64,000 nt of DNA from Blattamonas nauphoetae (GCA_033064195.1 JARBJD010000379.1:1-64000); one strand, 5' to 3'. Positions 1 to 8,510 are shown, numbered from the stretch's first letter. The notes: generated by a model not told the origin, from the letters alone. Program-made: numbers and translations.

Positions 1-192
1 AACAAAATAAGAGGTGAGATTGCACTTCGGAAAGTCAGCAATGAAAGTATAGGTGAATCCTCGATTGATCAGAGATTGTCAGACATTGAAGAATCAACAC
101 GAACGTTGACAGACAGTCTCAGTATGCGGCTTCGAAGTCTTGACGAGACAATTGGGAATCTAATTCAAGAACTAACGGACAGTTCGGTTTAA
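1..192 (+). CDS. coiled-coil protein, 3' end (element A)
   Basis: The last 63 codons of a small coiled-coil protein; the start lies left of the window. It matches the C-terminal half of the 119-residue protein at 18,441 in element B, sharing the SIDQRLSDIEES and MRLRSLDET segments with heptad-like spacing. The function is unknown; a virion or DNA-packaging accessory is possible because its gene always sits between integrase and ATPase. It ends with TAA and overlaps the end of the convergent ATPase gene by 20 bases, an overlap kept in element B. Confidence 0.6.
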   Translation, partial: NKIRGEIALRKVSNESIGESSIDQRLSDIEESTRTLTDSLSMRLRSLDETIGNLIQELTDSSV

Positions 193-1015
193 ACCTTCTT
201 TGTTGATCTTATTCAGTGCAACTCCATCTGTGTTGTATCGAAGAATGATTGCTTCACACTTTGTTTCCGTTGATAGACATTCCAGAATTGTTGAATATCG
301 ATTGGGAGTTCAACTGAGGATAGACTCGACTGATTCGTTCTCTATTGAAACCTCCAAAGATCCACATTGAATCGATGTTTGACTTCATATCTGCTGACAA
401 ACTGAAGAGCTCATGCAACGTCAGAAAGAATGTGAACTTCGGTTGCCGATTCTCCAGTAGTAAGTCCATTATTGTCATTCTATTTTTGGATGTCCTTCGT
501 TCACCAAGAATTCTACGACAGTCATCAAGAAGGATAATTGTTTGGAGATTCTTAACTGAGAAATCATCAATGTATAGTGAGTCAAAGAGATCATCTCTGC
601 ATTCATCAGTAATTCTGTCTTGCCACTGATTGTCAATAATTTCTTCATATGCAGCTTTTGATTGAGATAGTTCCAACAGAAATGGAAGTGCATCATCGTA
701 TTTCACTTTGACGTAAGGAACGTTCAATATTGGTTTGAATTTATCGAAGGTTGGATCAATGTTCTTATCAGTGACGAAGACAAAGAGGTGAAAGAGTTCA
801 TTTCTAACATGAACATTTTGTAGCTTGGCAACTTCTCGAAGAGCATTAAAGGTTTTTCTACTTCCTCTGTTTCCAACGAGGACATTAACACTGTTGCGAT
901 TGAAATTCAGATCTGGATGTATTTGTGATTGGACTTCATGAGAAACATTTCTGTTTGATGATTCACTTAATTTAGCATTCACATATGCTGTCAATGACGA
1001 GGTTGATCTTTTCAT
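173..1015 (-). pseudogene. Polinton packaging ATPase, broken copy (A)
   Basis: FtsK/HerA-A32-like genome-packaging ATPase, which in Polintons and NCLDV relatives is thought to pump DNA into capsids. A P-loop region (VNVLVGNRGS) and a Walker B stretch (TIILLDDCRR) are visible, and the protein is closely similar to the whole copy at 18,780-19,655. This copy is broken (about one break). It converges on the coiled-coil gene and diverges from the gene at 1,075. The short divergent spacer carries the T-rich promoter motif only for the rightward gene. Confidence 0.7.
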
Positions 1016-1048
1016 TTATGATTTATCTGCATTTAAAATGTAGTTTTC

Positions 1049-1064
1049 ATTTTTTTATTTTGTA
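1049..1064 (+). promoter_or_regulatory. T-rich promoter motif
   Basis: Run of the form T6-ATTTTG 11 bases before the ATG at 1,075. The same T(5-7)ATTTTT core lies 3-15 bases before nearly every structural-gene ATG in the three Polintons, leaving almost no room for a 5' leader. Confidence 0.6.
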
Positions 1065-1074
1065 TGAAAACATC

Positions 1075-2052
1075 ATGTCTGAAAAGATTAAATTCAATCC
1101 ACCACAAAGAAAAGCACAGGCGAAGAGACCGAAAATGAGATATGAACAGGCAACCAGAGATGCGATGAAACAAATCTTTGCTGATGATGACATTCGCACC
1201 AAATTCAATTCTGCACTCAGTAGTGTTCCGTCAGCATTGGAATATATTGAACGAACAGGACACAATTGGGAAGTAAAAATGGAAAAATATGGTAATGTTC
1301 CTGATGTGATGGTCTACGACAAAGACACAAAAGATCTGATCGCCGCCAATGGTTTCATGCTTGCACCATATCACAGTCGACCTGTCATCGAAACATATTA
1401 TGCAATGAATCCAACACCAGATTCACGTCGTCAGACATCATATTCACAATTTCGTCAAGATAATGGAAGAAGAATCAAAGCTGTCCATCAGAATTTTCTC
1501 AAAACTGGCACATATGAAGTACCATCAACATATCACGACATTAGCTACTCAGAAATGCAAGAACAACGATCGAAACAACCATATGCAATCATGAAGAAAG
1601 CCGTTGGTGAATTCATGAATGAGACGTTGAAGGTTTATCGTGCAAGTAAAGAACGTCCCGCAGATACAAGCAACAATATATTGGACAATATGGTTTTCAA
1701 TTCCATTCAATCAAAAGTTGCAGCACAGATGTGGGATCAATGGCTTGAAGACTACGTTGAAAATTTCATCAGTTCAAATCCAGAACATCAGAGATTAAAG
1801 ACAAGAAAAGCATTTAAGGAACAGATTCATCCACAGTTTCTCGAATTCATTGAGAGCACAGAAGATTTAAATACTTTCCTTGGTCGACATACAGCTGCCA
1901 TCTCAACACTTGTGAATCAACTGACGCGTGAAGCATATCAAACAAGAACTGAAGACATCGGTAAATACCACAAAGATTACATGCCTGAATACGCTCAATA
2001 CGCACATTTGGTCAAGACCATGGGAGTAAGCGGTTACCTAAAACATAAATAA
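1075..2052 (+). CDS. Polinton conserved protein, 325 aa (A)
   Basis: Protein of 325 residues with no family I recognise. It starts with a basic, proline-containing tail (residues 1-25) and continues as a mostly alpha-helical, charged protein. The start at 1,075 is preferred over an upstream in-frame ATG because it follows the T-rich motif directly and matches the start of the element B copy (19,715). Its place between ATPase and capsid genes suggests a virion or assembly role; this is inference. It is not an obvious adenain-type protease, since I see no His-Asp-Cys arrangement. It ends with TAA. Confidence 0.6.
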   Translation: MSEKIKFNPPQRKAQAKRPKMRYEQATRDAMKQIFADDDIRTKFNSALSSVPSALEYIERTGHNWEVKMEKYGNVPDVMVYDKDTKDLIAANGFMLAPYHSRPVIETYYAMNPTPDSRRQTSYSQFRQDNGRRIKAVHQNFLKTGTYEVPSTYHDISYSEMQEQRSKQPYAIMKKAVGEFMNETLKVYRASKERPADTSNNILDNMVFNSIQSKVAAQMWDQWLEDYVENFISSNPEHQRLKTRKAFKEQIHPQFLEFIESTEDLNTFLGRHTAAISTLVNQLTREAYQTRTEDIGKYHKDYMPEYAQYAHLVKTMGVSGYLKHK

Positions 2053-2055
2053 TCG

Positions 2056-2070
2056 TTTTTTATTTTTATA
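2056..2070 (+). promoter_or_regulatory. T-rich promoter motif
   Basis: TTTTTTATTTTTATA seven bases before the ATG at 2,078. The matching site precedes the same gene in element B at about 20,684-20,698. Confidence 0.6.
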
Positions 2071-2077
2071 GAAAGTG

Positions 2078-2719
2078 ATGCAACCAATTCTCAGTTGTCA
2101 ATTTACGAAACACACAAGTTCTTCTTCTGTTCCAACGTCAATCACCAACAATGTAATCATTGAAGATCGAAGCAAAGCTGGCGTCGACTCGAACCCTGTC
2201 GGGTTCGAAGCCTCGCAGAGGCGAGACAATAGAGGATCGAAAATGGAGATGGATCATGTGAGCTCTGAACCTGTGGTCACGAATGAACAAGATAAATATG
2301 ATCCACCACCATTGGAAATATATCCATCAGCACCGATACAGAGCCGCTCAATTCCACTGCGAGAATACACATCCAATATTGCAGCATTCAAAGATCAACT
2401 ACTGCTCGTTTACAAAAATGCATTCGCATGCGAAAAGAAATTATTGAATAATCTCATTGAACCATCGAAGAAACTGATCACAAACCAAAGTGATTTATGT
2501 GCACTGATTGCGACATTGACAGGAATAAACGATGTCGTGATTGAATTGGATGATTTGTCAACAAAATGTACATGCATTAATTCTCTCCCAATCTTTCGAA
2601 CCATTTTCAAGATCCTTGTTGGTGGAAAAAGATATGAGCATAGCCTACAACGAAGCATACAACACCATTCTCAACTATGGTATTTCATTAACGAAGGCAA
2701 TCCCGAGATAAATTATTAA
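2078..2719 (+). pseudogene. Polinton PSAP-motif protein, broken copy (A)
   Basis: Protein of unknown family. Its N-terminal third is low in complexity and variable. It is followed by a proline stretch containing PPPLEIYPSAP and a conserved helical region rich in Leu and Ser. The element B homologue (20,706-21,293) keeps both parts. The PSAP tetrapeptide is identical to a retroviral/filoviral late domain, though a match of four residues may be chance. The variable part contains an inserted double-hairpin sequence (2,183-2,227) that is absent from B. This copy is broken (about one break). Confidence 0.5.
2183..2227 (+). repeat. double-hairpin palindromic insert, copy 1
   Basis: About 45 bp made of two adjacent hairpins, CGAACCC/GGGTTCG followed by TCGC.../...GCGA. 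It lies inside the PSAP-protein gene in frame and is absent from the element B gene at the same place. Related copies lie at 2,995-3,033 (opposite orientation) and 8,662-8,703. Confidence 0.7.
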
Positions 2720-2728
2720 CGAATTAGA

Positions 2729-2741
2729 TTTTTTATTTTTA
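2729..2741 (+). promoter_or_regulatory. T-rich promoter motif
   Basis: TTTTTTATTTTTA five bases before the ATG at 2,747. It is the same core as at the other structural genes. Confidence 0.6.
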
Positions 2742-2746
2742 CTAAA

Positions 2747-3118
2747 ATGGCACCAGGAAGTTTCAACAAACTCAAAAATATCGGCAAACAATTCTTTCAA
2801 TTCATCAAACCATTGGCACCCTCATTACTTCAAGTCGGAGGCGGATTACTGTCACAAACCAACAGTAAATTCGGACAAACAGCGGGAGGAATTCTTCAAG
2901 GATTAGGAGGAATGATGGATTCGAATCAGCAAAGTAAAGCAATGAATCAACAAAAGCAACAACGACAGGACATCTCAGATCAAAGACAAATGATCGTCTC
3001 GCCAGAGGCTTCGAACCCTCAAAGGGTGAGAGAGTATGAACCGCCACGAAATGCTCGGTACGTTAATGATGACATACCCCAATCGTCAAATTCAAAGATT
3101 CAATTCAAAGGTTTATAA
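2747..3118 (+). CDS. small MAPG protein 1, minor-capsid-like (A)
   Basis: 123-residue basic protein. Residues 1-50 contain MAPGSFNKLKNIGK followed by a hydrophobic, glycine-rich amphipathic stretch (PLAPSLLQVGGGLL) and a second glycine-rich segment. The tail is Gln-rich and ends in a conserved QSSNSKIQFKGL. The N-terminus resembles that of the next gene (MAPGWLSKL), so the two look paralogous. Small amphipathic proteins beside capsid genes in Polintons and adenoviruses are often minor capsid or membrane-active proteins; that role is inference. A 12-13 codon stretch in the tail comes from a double-hairpin insert (2,995-3,033). It ends with TAA. Confidence 0.6.
   Translation: MAPGSFNKLKNIGKQFFQFIKPLAPSLLQVGGGLLSQTNSKFGQTAGGILQGLGGMMDSNQQSKAMNQQKQQRQDISDQRQMIVSPEASNPQRVREYEPPRNARYVNDDIPQSSNSKIQFKGL
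2995..3033 (-). repeat. double-hairpin palindromic insert, copy 2
   Basis: About 39 bp, reverse-complement relative of the sequence at 2,183-2,227, sharing GGCTTCGAACCCT and GTCTCGCC. It sits in frame inside MAPG protein 1. The element B protein goes directly from the Gln-rich part to YEPPRN without this stretch. Confidence 0.65.
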
Positions 3119-3134
3119 ATAAATGTGAATCCAG

Positions 3135-3147
3135 TTTTTTATTTTTA
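3135..3147 (+). promoter_or_regulatory. T-rich promoter motif
   Basis: TTTTTTATTTTTA five bases before the ATG at 3,153. Confidence 0.6.
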
Positions 3148-3152
3148 CAGAA

Positions 3153-3455
3153 ATGGCACCAGGTTGGTTATCAAAATTAGCAGGAGTCGGCAAAACCATT
3201 CTCAGAATTGGAGCACCATTTTTGAATCTCATTCCATTTGTTGGACCAGTGATTTCCAAGATTGCACAGACAGGAGTGGAAATGATACCTGATGTGAAGT
3301 CGGATCAGCAAATCCATGCAGAAAAGATGGCACAATATGAGCAAGCAATCAATGAAGGAAATGGTTCACTTGCGAAGAAACTCAGAGATGAAATACTGAG
3401 ACTGGAAGAAAAGCTGAAACCAAAAGTTAAGAAGATGAAAGTGAAAAAGAAATGA
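3153..3455 (+). CDS. small MAPG protein 2, minor-capsid-like (A)
   Basis: 100-residue protein. Residues 1-45 form an amphipathic/hydrophobic region (MAPGWLSKLAGVGK, then FLNLIPFVGPVISK). Residues 50-85 are a charged helix, and the C-terminus is a lysine-rich tail (KVKKMKVKKK). This layout, a membrane-active helix plus a basic tail, recalls adenovirus protein VI-like minor capsid proteins, but I claim no homology. Copies occur at 21,676 (B) and at the right edge (C). It ends with TGA just before the promoter motif of the first capsid gene. Confidence 0.6.
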   Translation: MAPGWLSKLAGVGKTILRIGAPFLNLIPFVGPVISKIAQTGVEMIPDVKSDQQIHAEKMAQYEQAINEGNGSLAKKLRDEILRLEEKLKPKVKKMKVKKK

Positions 3456-3466
3456 GCAAAAAGGAC

Positions 3467-3479
3467 TTTTTTATTTTTG
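3467..3479 (+). promoter_or_regulatory. T-rich promoter motif
   Basis: TTTTTTATTTTTG five bases before the capsid-gene ATG at 3,485. It decides the start over an upstream in-frame codon at 3,452 that overlaps the previous gene. Confidence 0.6.
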
Positions 3480-3484
3480 TTAAA

Positions 3485-5353
3485 ATGAACTCACACATTA
3501 CTCATCTGACAAACAAAAGACATGGAGAATCAACATTGACTGGAAACAGTACTGGATCAATAAAGTACACCAGAGATGATATTGGTCAAATCCAACAACA
3601 ACTAATGTCAGAACATCATGTCAATTTCCTATTGAACGATGGCGCACACAGCACTTCGATCGAAGAATTAAAACCATCAGAGAATGCACGATTCTATACA
3701 GGACAGGAAATAATCATTCCGTTGACTGGTAATCAGGACATTTGTCAAATCGATGATTCATTCATTACTTTCACAATGACAGCAACACTGAAAGTCAACA
3801 ATTGGCAAACTACATCTGGAAAAGTGGGATCGTTCATGAATGAGAGAATACTCATCTTCGTCGGACTCAAGCATTCGGCATCAATCTTTAGTAGATTCAC
3901 AGTTCTTCACAACAATCAGAGAATCACTAGCACAACAAACAATGATGTCTCAATGGAGTCTCACATTTACAATATGATCAAACCAAAGAGTCAATTGGAG
4001 AATCGAAAACACTCGCACACACCTTGGCAAAATGCTTGGACACACGATGAATCTGTCGCTGGTGTTTATATTCCATTATCGGATTTCACTACAACGTATG
4101 GAAGCGGTGTTTTCAAAGATACAATTGATGTCCCAATTCGTGTGTCAATCAATCTTGAAGATCTTCTTATATTCTCAGGAATGACAGACTATCCTCGATG
4201 TCTCTTTGGTGATTTGAAATTGAGTGTGTACATCAATGAGAATGCATTTGTTTGTTGTCCAGTAAATCCTGAACTCACATTCAAAAATACTCTATCATCA
4301 ATCGTGGTTGGGACGAAAGCAGCACCGCCAATTAAAGCATCAATTGCCGATTGCATTAAACATCGTCCATTCTTTCTGAACAATCTTGTCACATCATGCA
4401 CCAAGAACTTCGTTCAGATTGGTCAATCATTTCTGCAACCAACTGTGACTCAAGACATCTACTTTAATTCCGCTGGCGTTGTCGCTACCGAACCAGAATA
4501 TGTAGATCAGTACATTTCTCTAAACATCACTGATTATCGCGTTGATGATGTTTATTGCATGAGTGCTGGATACAAAATGAAAGAAATCGCGAAAGAGAGT
4601 CTCAGGAAGATGTACACGAATCGTCCAGGAACAATTCCGGCAGAGAGAATCTCGTTCTATCCATTTCAGAAAACACCAACAGCACAAGGAATTGATTGCA
4701 CACAGCAGATGGTTCTCACTAATGCAAAGGATCTTATGTTACTGTTTCGTCACTACGATAATGAAGTCACCTGTTTCCACAATCCAATGCAGAAAGATCT
4801 TCGTGTGAATCTACTCAACAAATACTATCCGGATAATCCGACTACCACTATTGGAGCTCGCTTTTATCAGTTCGCACTTTCAACTCTCAATCTTGATTCT
4901 TATCTAGCTGTCCCTGACGATTTGGAGCGATCATTAACAGATTCTCTTGTTGAAGATAAACTCAGAAATGGTATGAATTATCCAAATGAAAAAATGACAA
5001 GAGTGCGACCGATTCACGACAATACTGACTTCCTTCTATGCTTTTCAACACAAAGAAGTGGATGTCCAACAAACTGTAATGATTCCATCAGTTCTAAAGG
5101 CCAGAATGTTCCGGTCACTTTGAGATCACAACCAATATATCAAGGAAATCTTGACACCTACTACAATGTTTATAATCCAAGTCAAAGTGGTGGAGATATG
5201 ACAACATTTACACATCCACCAGCTCCAATTCTAGCAACTACTGCCACAACGTGGTGGGTCCTACGATTCAGCAATGACGTTCCTATTGTTGAGTATTATC
5301 CAAATCACACACTGAAAGCATTGCACAAAGATTTAGGGATTATCCCAAATTGA
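3485..5353 (+). CDS. capsid-like protein 1 (A), major capsid candidate
   Basis: 622-residue protein and one of the two largest structural proteins. It is rich in beta-strand-like segments and has no signal peptide or membrane helix. It shares a block with capsid-like protein 2: a P-x-R/V-x-I strand, an acidic LEDLL-type turn, then (D/Q)YP-x-x-(L/I)FG(D/N)L-(K/R)L and V-x-CP. The two are therefore ancient paralogues, consistent with a double jelly-roll fold. In Polintons the double jelly-roll major capsid protein is a defining gene, so I assign this gene or its paralogue to that role. The start follows the T-rich motif. Whole-looking copies are here and at 62,064 (C); a broken one is at 22,006 (B). 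Confidence 0.65.
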   Translation: MNSHITHLTNKRHGESTLTGNSTGSIKYTRDDIGQIQQQLMSEHHVNFLLNDGAHSTSIEELKPSENARFYTGQEIIIPLTGNQDICQIDDSFITFTMTATLKVNNWQTTSGKVGSFMNERILIFVGLKHSASIFSRFTVLHNNQRITSTTNNDVSMESHIYNMIKPKSQLENRKHSHTPWQNAWTHDESVAGVYIPLSDFTTTYGSGVFKDTIDVPIRVSINLEDLLIFSGMTDYPRCLFGDLKLSVYINENAFVCCPVNPELTFKNTLSSIVVGTKAAPPIKASIADCIKHRPFFLNNLVTSCTKNFVQIGQSFLQPTVTQDIYFNSAGVVATEPEYVDQYISLNITDYRVDDVYCMSAGYKMKEIAKESLRKMYTNRPGTIPAERISFYPFQKTPTAQGIDCTQQMVLTNAKDLMLLFRHYDNEVTCFHNPMQKDLRVNLLNKYYPDNPTTTIGARFYQFALSTLNLDSYLAVPDDLERSLTDSLVEDKLRNGMNYPNEKMTRVRPIHDNTDFLLCFSTQRSGCPTNCNDSISSKGQNVPVTLRSQPIYQGNLDTYYNVYNPSQSGGDMTTFTHPPAPILATTATTWWVLRFSNDVPIVEYYPNHTLKALHKDLGIIPN

Positions 5354-5374
5354 AAAGTCTTGCCAACGAATTGT

Positions 5375-5391
5375 ATTTTTTATTTTTCTAT
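5375..5391 (+). promoter_or_regulatory. T-rich promoter motif, TAAATG start
   Basis: T6-ATTTTT followed by CTATAAATG, so the start codon lies within a TAAATG context. The B and C copies of this gene carry the same sequence. Poxvirus late promoters also end in TAAATG; the resemblance may be functional or chance. Confidence 0.6.
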
Positions 5392-5393
5392 AA

Positions 5394-7100
5394 ATGAGAA
5401 GCATAAGAGCAAATCAATCAAAACCAACATCGACACTAATTGAGCAAATTGAGGTGCAATCGTATCTGCCAAAACAATGGGATTCAGAGCCGCACAAGTT
5501 TTCAATTCAGGAAGTGCATCCAACAAATCCTCCAATGCCATGTAGAATTGGAGATGAAATTGAAGTTCCCTTGTCGTATGACGGTCATGATGTGACTGAC
5601 TTTTCGAAGAGTCATCTTCGAATAGATCTAACGATTACTGTACCAGTGACTAAACCAAGAGATACAACACCGACTGAGAGAGCTGGATTGTACGGAATGT
5701 TCTTCGGATTCAAATCATCATCAGATGCAATTCGAGATATGAGACTCGTTGATTGTCAAGGAAATATCATTGACAATTCACTTCAGAACAATCATGTACA
5801 CGAATCATTTCTGTATCACACATTCAAATCACCAGAAGAGAAAAACAACATGAAGCATTGCTACAGTCTTTGGGAAAATGTTCAGAGAATGGATCACAGT
5901 GTCTGTGGATTCTACTATGCTCCATTATATAAGAGATCTTCAGATTTACCAGATACAATCACAAGAACAATTCCACTGGTTATTCCGTTTGTGGATTTAC
6001 TTCCACTGAGTACATTTGATCAGTATCCAAATTCTATCTTTGGTAATCTACGTTTGAGATTTCATTTGACAACTGATTCACTCGTGTATTGTCCAATTCG
6101 ACCATCAACTGTCATTCGAAAATCACTCCAAGATACATCTGATGTTGCCCCTACATCGGCACAGAATGATGTAGGTCAATCTCGAATGCAATTAATGCAT
6201 GACGGAGAATTCAGCGTTTTAACTCAAGAATTTACTCAAATAGGAAATCCAGTTAACCAATACAATGAGTTTTCAAATCAATCAACAACCGGAGTTGTAG
6301 CAACTACTTCTTTCATTTCTTCCACATCGACAGTTCTCAATTCAAGTGTGGATAAAGCCTCTTCAATCTGCTACGGATATGAAATGACAGAAGCAACAAA
6401 ACAATCGCTGATCAACACATATTCAAAGACTTTGTATGTTCTGAAAGCAGAAAGAATTGACACACAATCATTTCAATCAAAAGCGAATGCCATGGGAGTG
6501 AGGTCAAACATTAGTATCAAACTCAACAATCTCATGAATCTAATGTGCTTGTTCCCCGATAGACCAAATGAATGTACTGTCTTCAGAAATCCTCACTACA
6601 TTGGTCAATTCGAAATGCTTGGAACTAACTTTCCTAATTTCCCAATGTCAACCATCTCACCTGATTTTTATCAAATGATGATGGTGAATGGTGATTTCAT
6701 TGGGTGTTCTGCAACACAAGAATTTGAGAATTCAATTTGTGAACCTCGCACTATAAAATACATGAACCAAGAAGTTGATAGAGTAGGCTTGAGAAGAAGA
6801 GCAGCAACAGATGCAACTTCATTCACGTTTATGGTTCCCACAGATCGAAGTGAAATTGCAGGTGGTGAAGAAGGAATCTCGACAGCAGAATCAGTCAACA
6901 TTGTCTTCAGAGGAACCCCAATCAATCAGGAATTTGATGCGTATTTCTTATCAACTCCTGAAGGTCCTCCTCCACCTATTCTAGCATTACATCAAGCTAC
7001 ATACTGGTTGTTCTGGATCGAAAATGGACAACCACGAGTGCGATATGTCATTGATCGTCGACTCCAAGAAGCGTATGAAGAAGTGAAGAGAGGTTATTAA
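5394..7100 (+). CDS. capsid-like protein 2 (A), major capsid paralogue
   Basis: 568-residue protein. The N-terminal part contains PPMPCRIGDEIEVPL and an SHLRIDL strand. The middle holds the block shared with capsid-like protein 1 (FDQYPNSIFGNLRLRFHLTT, then VYCP). The C-terminal part is highly conserved (PPPILALHQATYW near residues 523-535; the matching end of protein 1 has PPAPILATTATTWW). The similar order of motifs over the whole length supports duplication of a double jelly-roll capsid gene. Which of the two is the hexon and which a second capsid subunit cannot be told from sequence. It ends with TAA and is followed closely by the 136-residue gene. Confidence 0.65.
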   Translation: MRSIRANQSKPTSTLIEQIEVQSYLPKQWDSEPHKFSIQEVHPTNPPMPCRIGDEIEVPLSYDGHDVTDFSKSHLRIDLTITVPVTKPRDTTPTERAGLYGMFFGFKSSSDAIRDMRLVDCQGNIIDNSLQNNHVHESFLYHTFKSPEEKNNMKHCYSLWENVQRMDHSVCGFYYAPLYKRSSDLPDTITRTIPLVIPFVDLLPLSTFDQYPNSIFGNLRLRFHLTTDSLVYCPIRPSTVIRKSLQDTSDVAPTSAQNDVGQSRMQLMHDGEFSVLTQEFTQIGNPVNQYNEFSNQSTTGVVATTSFISSTSTVLNSSVDKASSICYGYEMTEATKQSLINTYSKTLYVLKAERIDTQSFQSKANAMGVRSNISIKLNNLMNLMCLFPDRPNECTVFRNPHYIGQFEMLGTNFPNFPMSTISPDFYQMMMVNGDFIGCSATQEFENSICEPRTIKYMNQEVDRVGLRRRAATDATSFTFMVPTDRSEIAGGEEGISTAESVNIVFRGTPINQEFDAYFLSTPEGPPPPILALHQATYWLFWIENGQPRVRYVIDRRLQEAYEEVKRGY

Positions 7101-7110
7101 ATTGTGGATT

Positions 7111-7120
7111 GTATTTTTGT
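7111..7120 (+). promoter_or_regulatory. T-rich promoter motif (short form)
   Basis: GTATTTTTGT 11 bases before the ATG at 7,132; a shorter version of the motif. Confidence 0.45.
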
Positions 7121-7131
7121 AGAAAACCAAG

Positions 7132-7542
7132 ATGGTCAAACGATACTTCTCAATTCAGAATTCTCACACTGCTCAATTCCCTCCTGATTTTACCAATTCG
7201 CGAAATCAAAAATATGTTCACTTCCTTGACTGCAAACTTATTCATGTGAAGGAAGAAATAAATGGTTCAACAACCGTCATTTCAAAAGACATTCCTCAGC
7301 ACATCACAATCCATGGTGATTGGATCCAGACAGATGCACACAATGATTCATATGTTGCTTTCTGCAACGAACAGATTGCGAAGCGAAAGAAGTGGGAATT
7401 AAGTACTCGACAATCAATTGTGAAGATCTAGTTCAAAGACAGTTCTGGTGAATCAATCGAGATAGAAACAACAGAGACAATCAATGGAAAAATAAACAAG
7501 GAGTATTATGAATTTTTGGTTGATCTCATGTTGGAGTATTAA
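7132..7542 (+). pseudogene. Polinton 136-aa protein, broken copy (A)
   Basis: Copy of a 136-residue protein of unknown family, seen whole at 27,814 (B) and 59,878 (C). Conserved features are an N-terminal VKRYFSIQN strand, a DCKLIHV strand, an HITIHGDWIQTDA centre and a C-terminal acidic strand region. A compact beta-rich fold is likely. It lies directly after capsid-like protein 2 and converges on the fibre gene, which suggests a vertex or fibre-base role (inference). This copy is broken (about one break). Confidence 0.55.
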
Positions 7543-7554
7543 TGCTTCGCATTT

Positions 7555-8496
7555 CTATGATGACGGAGTCATTTTACTAGTCATTGTTTCGATCAGTGAA
7601 TTATATTTTTGAATGAGTTCATTTATGAGTGTCTGTTGTTGTCCGACAATTGAGCATAATTCCTGAATGGCTTTGATACAAAAGCATGAGAGTTCTGCAT
7701 AATCAACTTGAAGACAATCTGGATTGGAATCGTTCACGACTTCAGGAAATATTTCTTGGATCTGTTGTGCAACTACACCAATATGCTTCTTCTCACTTTC
7801 CTTCTTCAAGCATTCACATTTCTCTTTGCAGTTCTTCAAGTGATCTTCATCTGTCTCATTTTCAATTTGTATTGTCACTTTGTTGATCTTCGAGTCGAAT
7901 GTGTTGAATTGATACTTCACGATCTCCACTTTATTCAGTTGCTCAAGAACATCGGGGTATGGTTCAATATTTCTTTTCACTCTTCTGTCTGACAGTTGAG
8001 AAAAACTTCCTGTTGTTGATATTGAAAACACTCCTGAACCTGTGTCCTCATCGTAGTAATAGATTGCTGGTCTGTCACAGGGAGACCACATTACGATGCC
8101 ATCACCATTGAACTGAATTCCTGAAGTTTCTGAAATTGATTGTGAAATTGAAAGACCAGAAAAGAATGCTGATGACGGATATGTTCCAGGATACTTCGGA
8201 AGTGATCCCTCTGAAATGTTCCAATTCGCTCCATTCACATTGATCAATCCTCCAATTGTTGGTGTTGTGATACCAGCTGAACAACTTATTGATCCATTTG
8301 TGCTCACCACTTTTTGGATTGAAGATATCGCTGTGTTATGTGCTTCTGTTGTCTTCTTGAGTGTATCGACTTCATTCTGATTCGTTTCTACTTCTGTCTG
8401 TAGTGAGTGAATGACTGCTGCATTCTCAGTGATCGTCGAAAGATTATGATCAATCATTTTCTCAATCATTTGTGAATTGTATTTTAGTCGATTCAT
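7555..8496 (-). CDS. trimeric fibre with S74 self-cleaving chaperone domain (A)
   Basis: 313-residue fibre-like protein. Residues 1-65 form a heptad coiled coil. Residues 70-165 are a Gly/Ser-rich beta region (GGLINVNGANWNISEG, then YYYDEDTGSGVFSI). Residues 167-310 match the intramolecular chaperone auto-processing (peptidase S74) domain of phage tailspikes and MYRF. The signature is LSDRRVKRN with Ser169 and Lys174 five residues apart, the spacing of the known Ser-Lys dyad. It is followed by HIGVVAQQIQEIFPEVV, an LQVDYAEL strand and a C-terminal coiled coil. In that family the domain drives trimerisation and is then cut off before the Ser. The gene runs opposite to the capsid genes. Its C-terminal tail differs from the B and C copies, which overlap the neighbouring gene. 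Confidence 0.8.
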   Translation of the reverse strand: MNRLKYNSQMIEKMIDHNLSTITENAAVIHSLQTEVETNQNEVDTLKKTTEAHNTAISSIQKVVSTNGSISCSAGITTPTIGGLINVNGANWNISEGSLPKYPGTYPSSAFFSGLSISQSISETSGIQFNGDGIVMWSPCDRPAIYYYDEDTGSGVFSISTTGSFSQLSDRRVKRNIEPYPDVLEQLNKVEIVKYQFNTFDSKINKVTIQIENETDEDHLKNCKEKCECLKKESEKKHIGVVAQQIQEIFPEVVNDSNPDCLQVDYAELSCFCIKAIQELCSIVGQQQTLINELIQKYNSLIETMTSKMTPSS

Positions 8497-8510
8497 TTAT
8501 ATTTGCTCTT

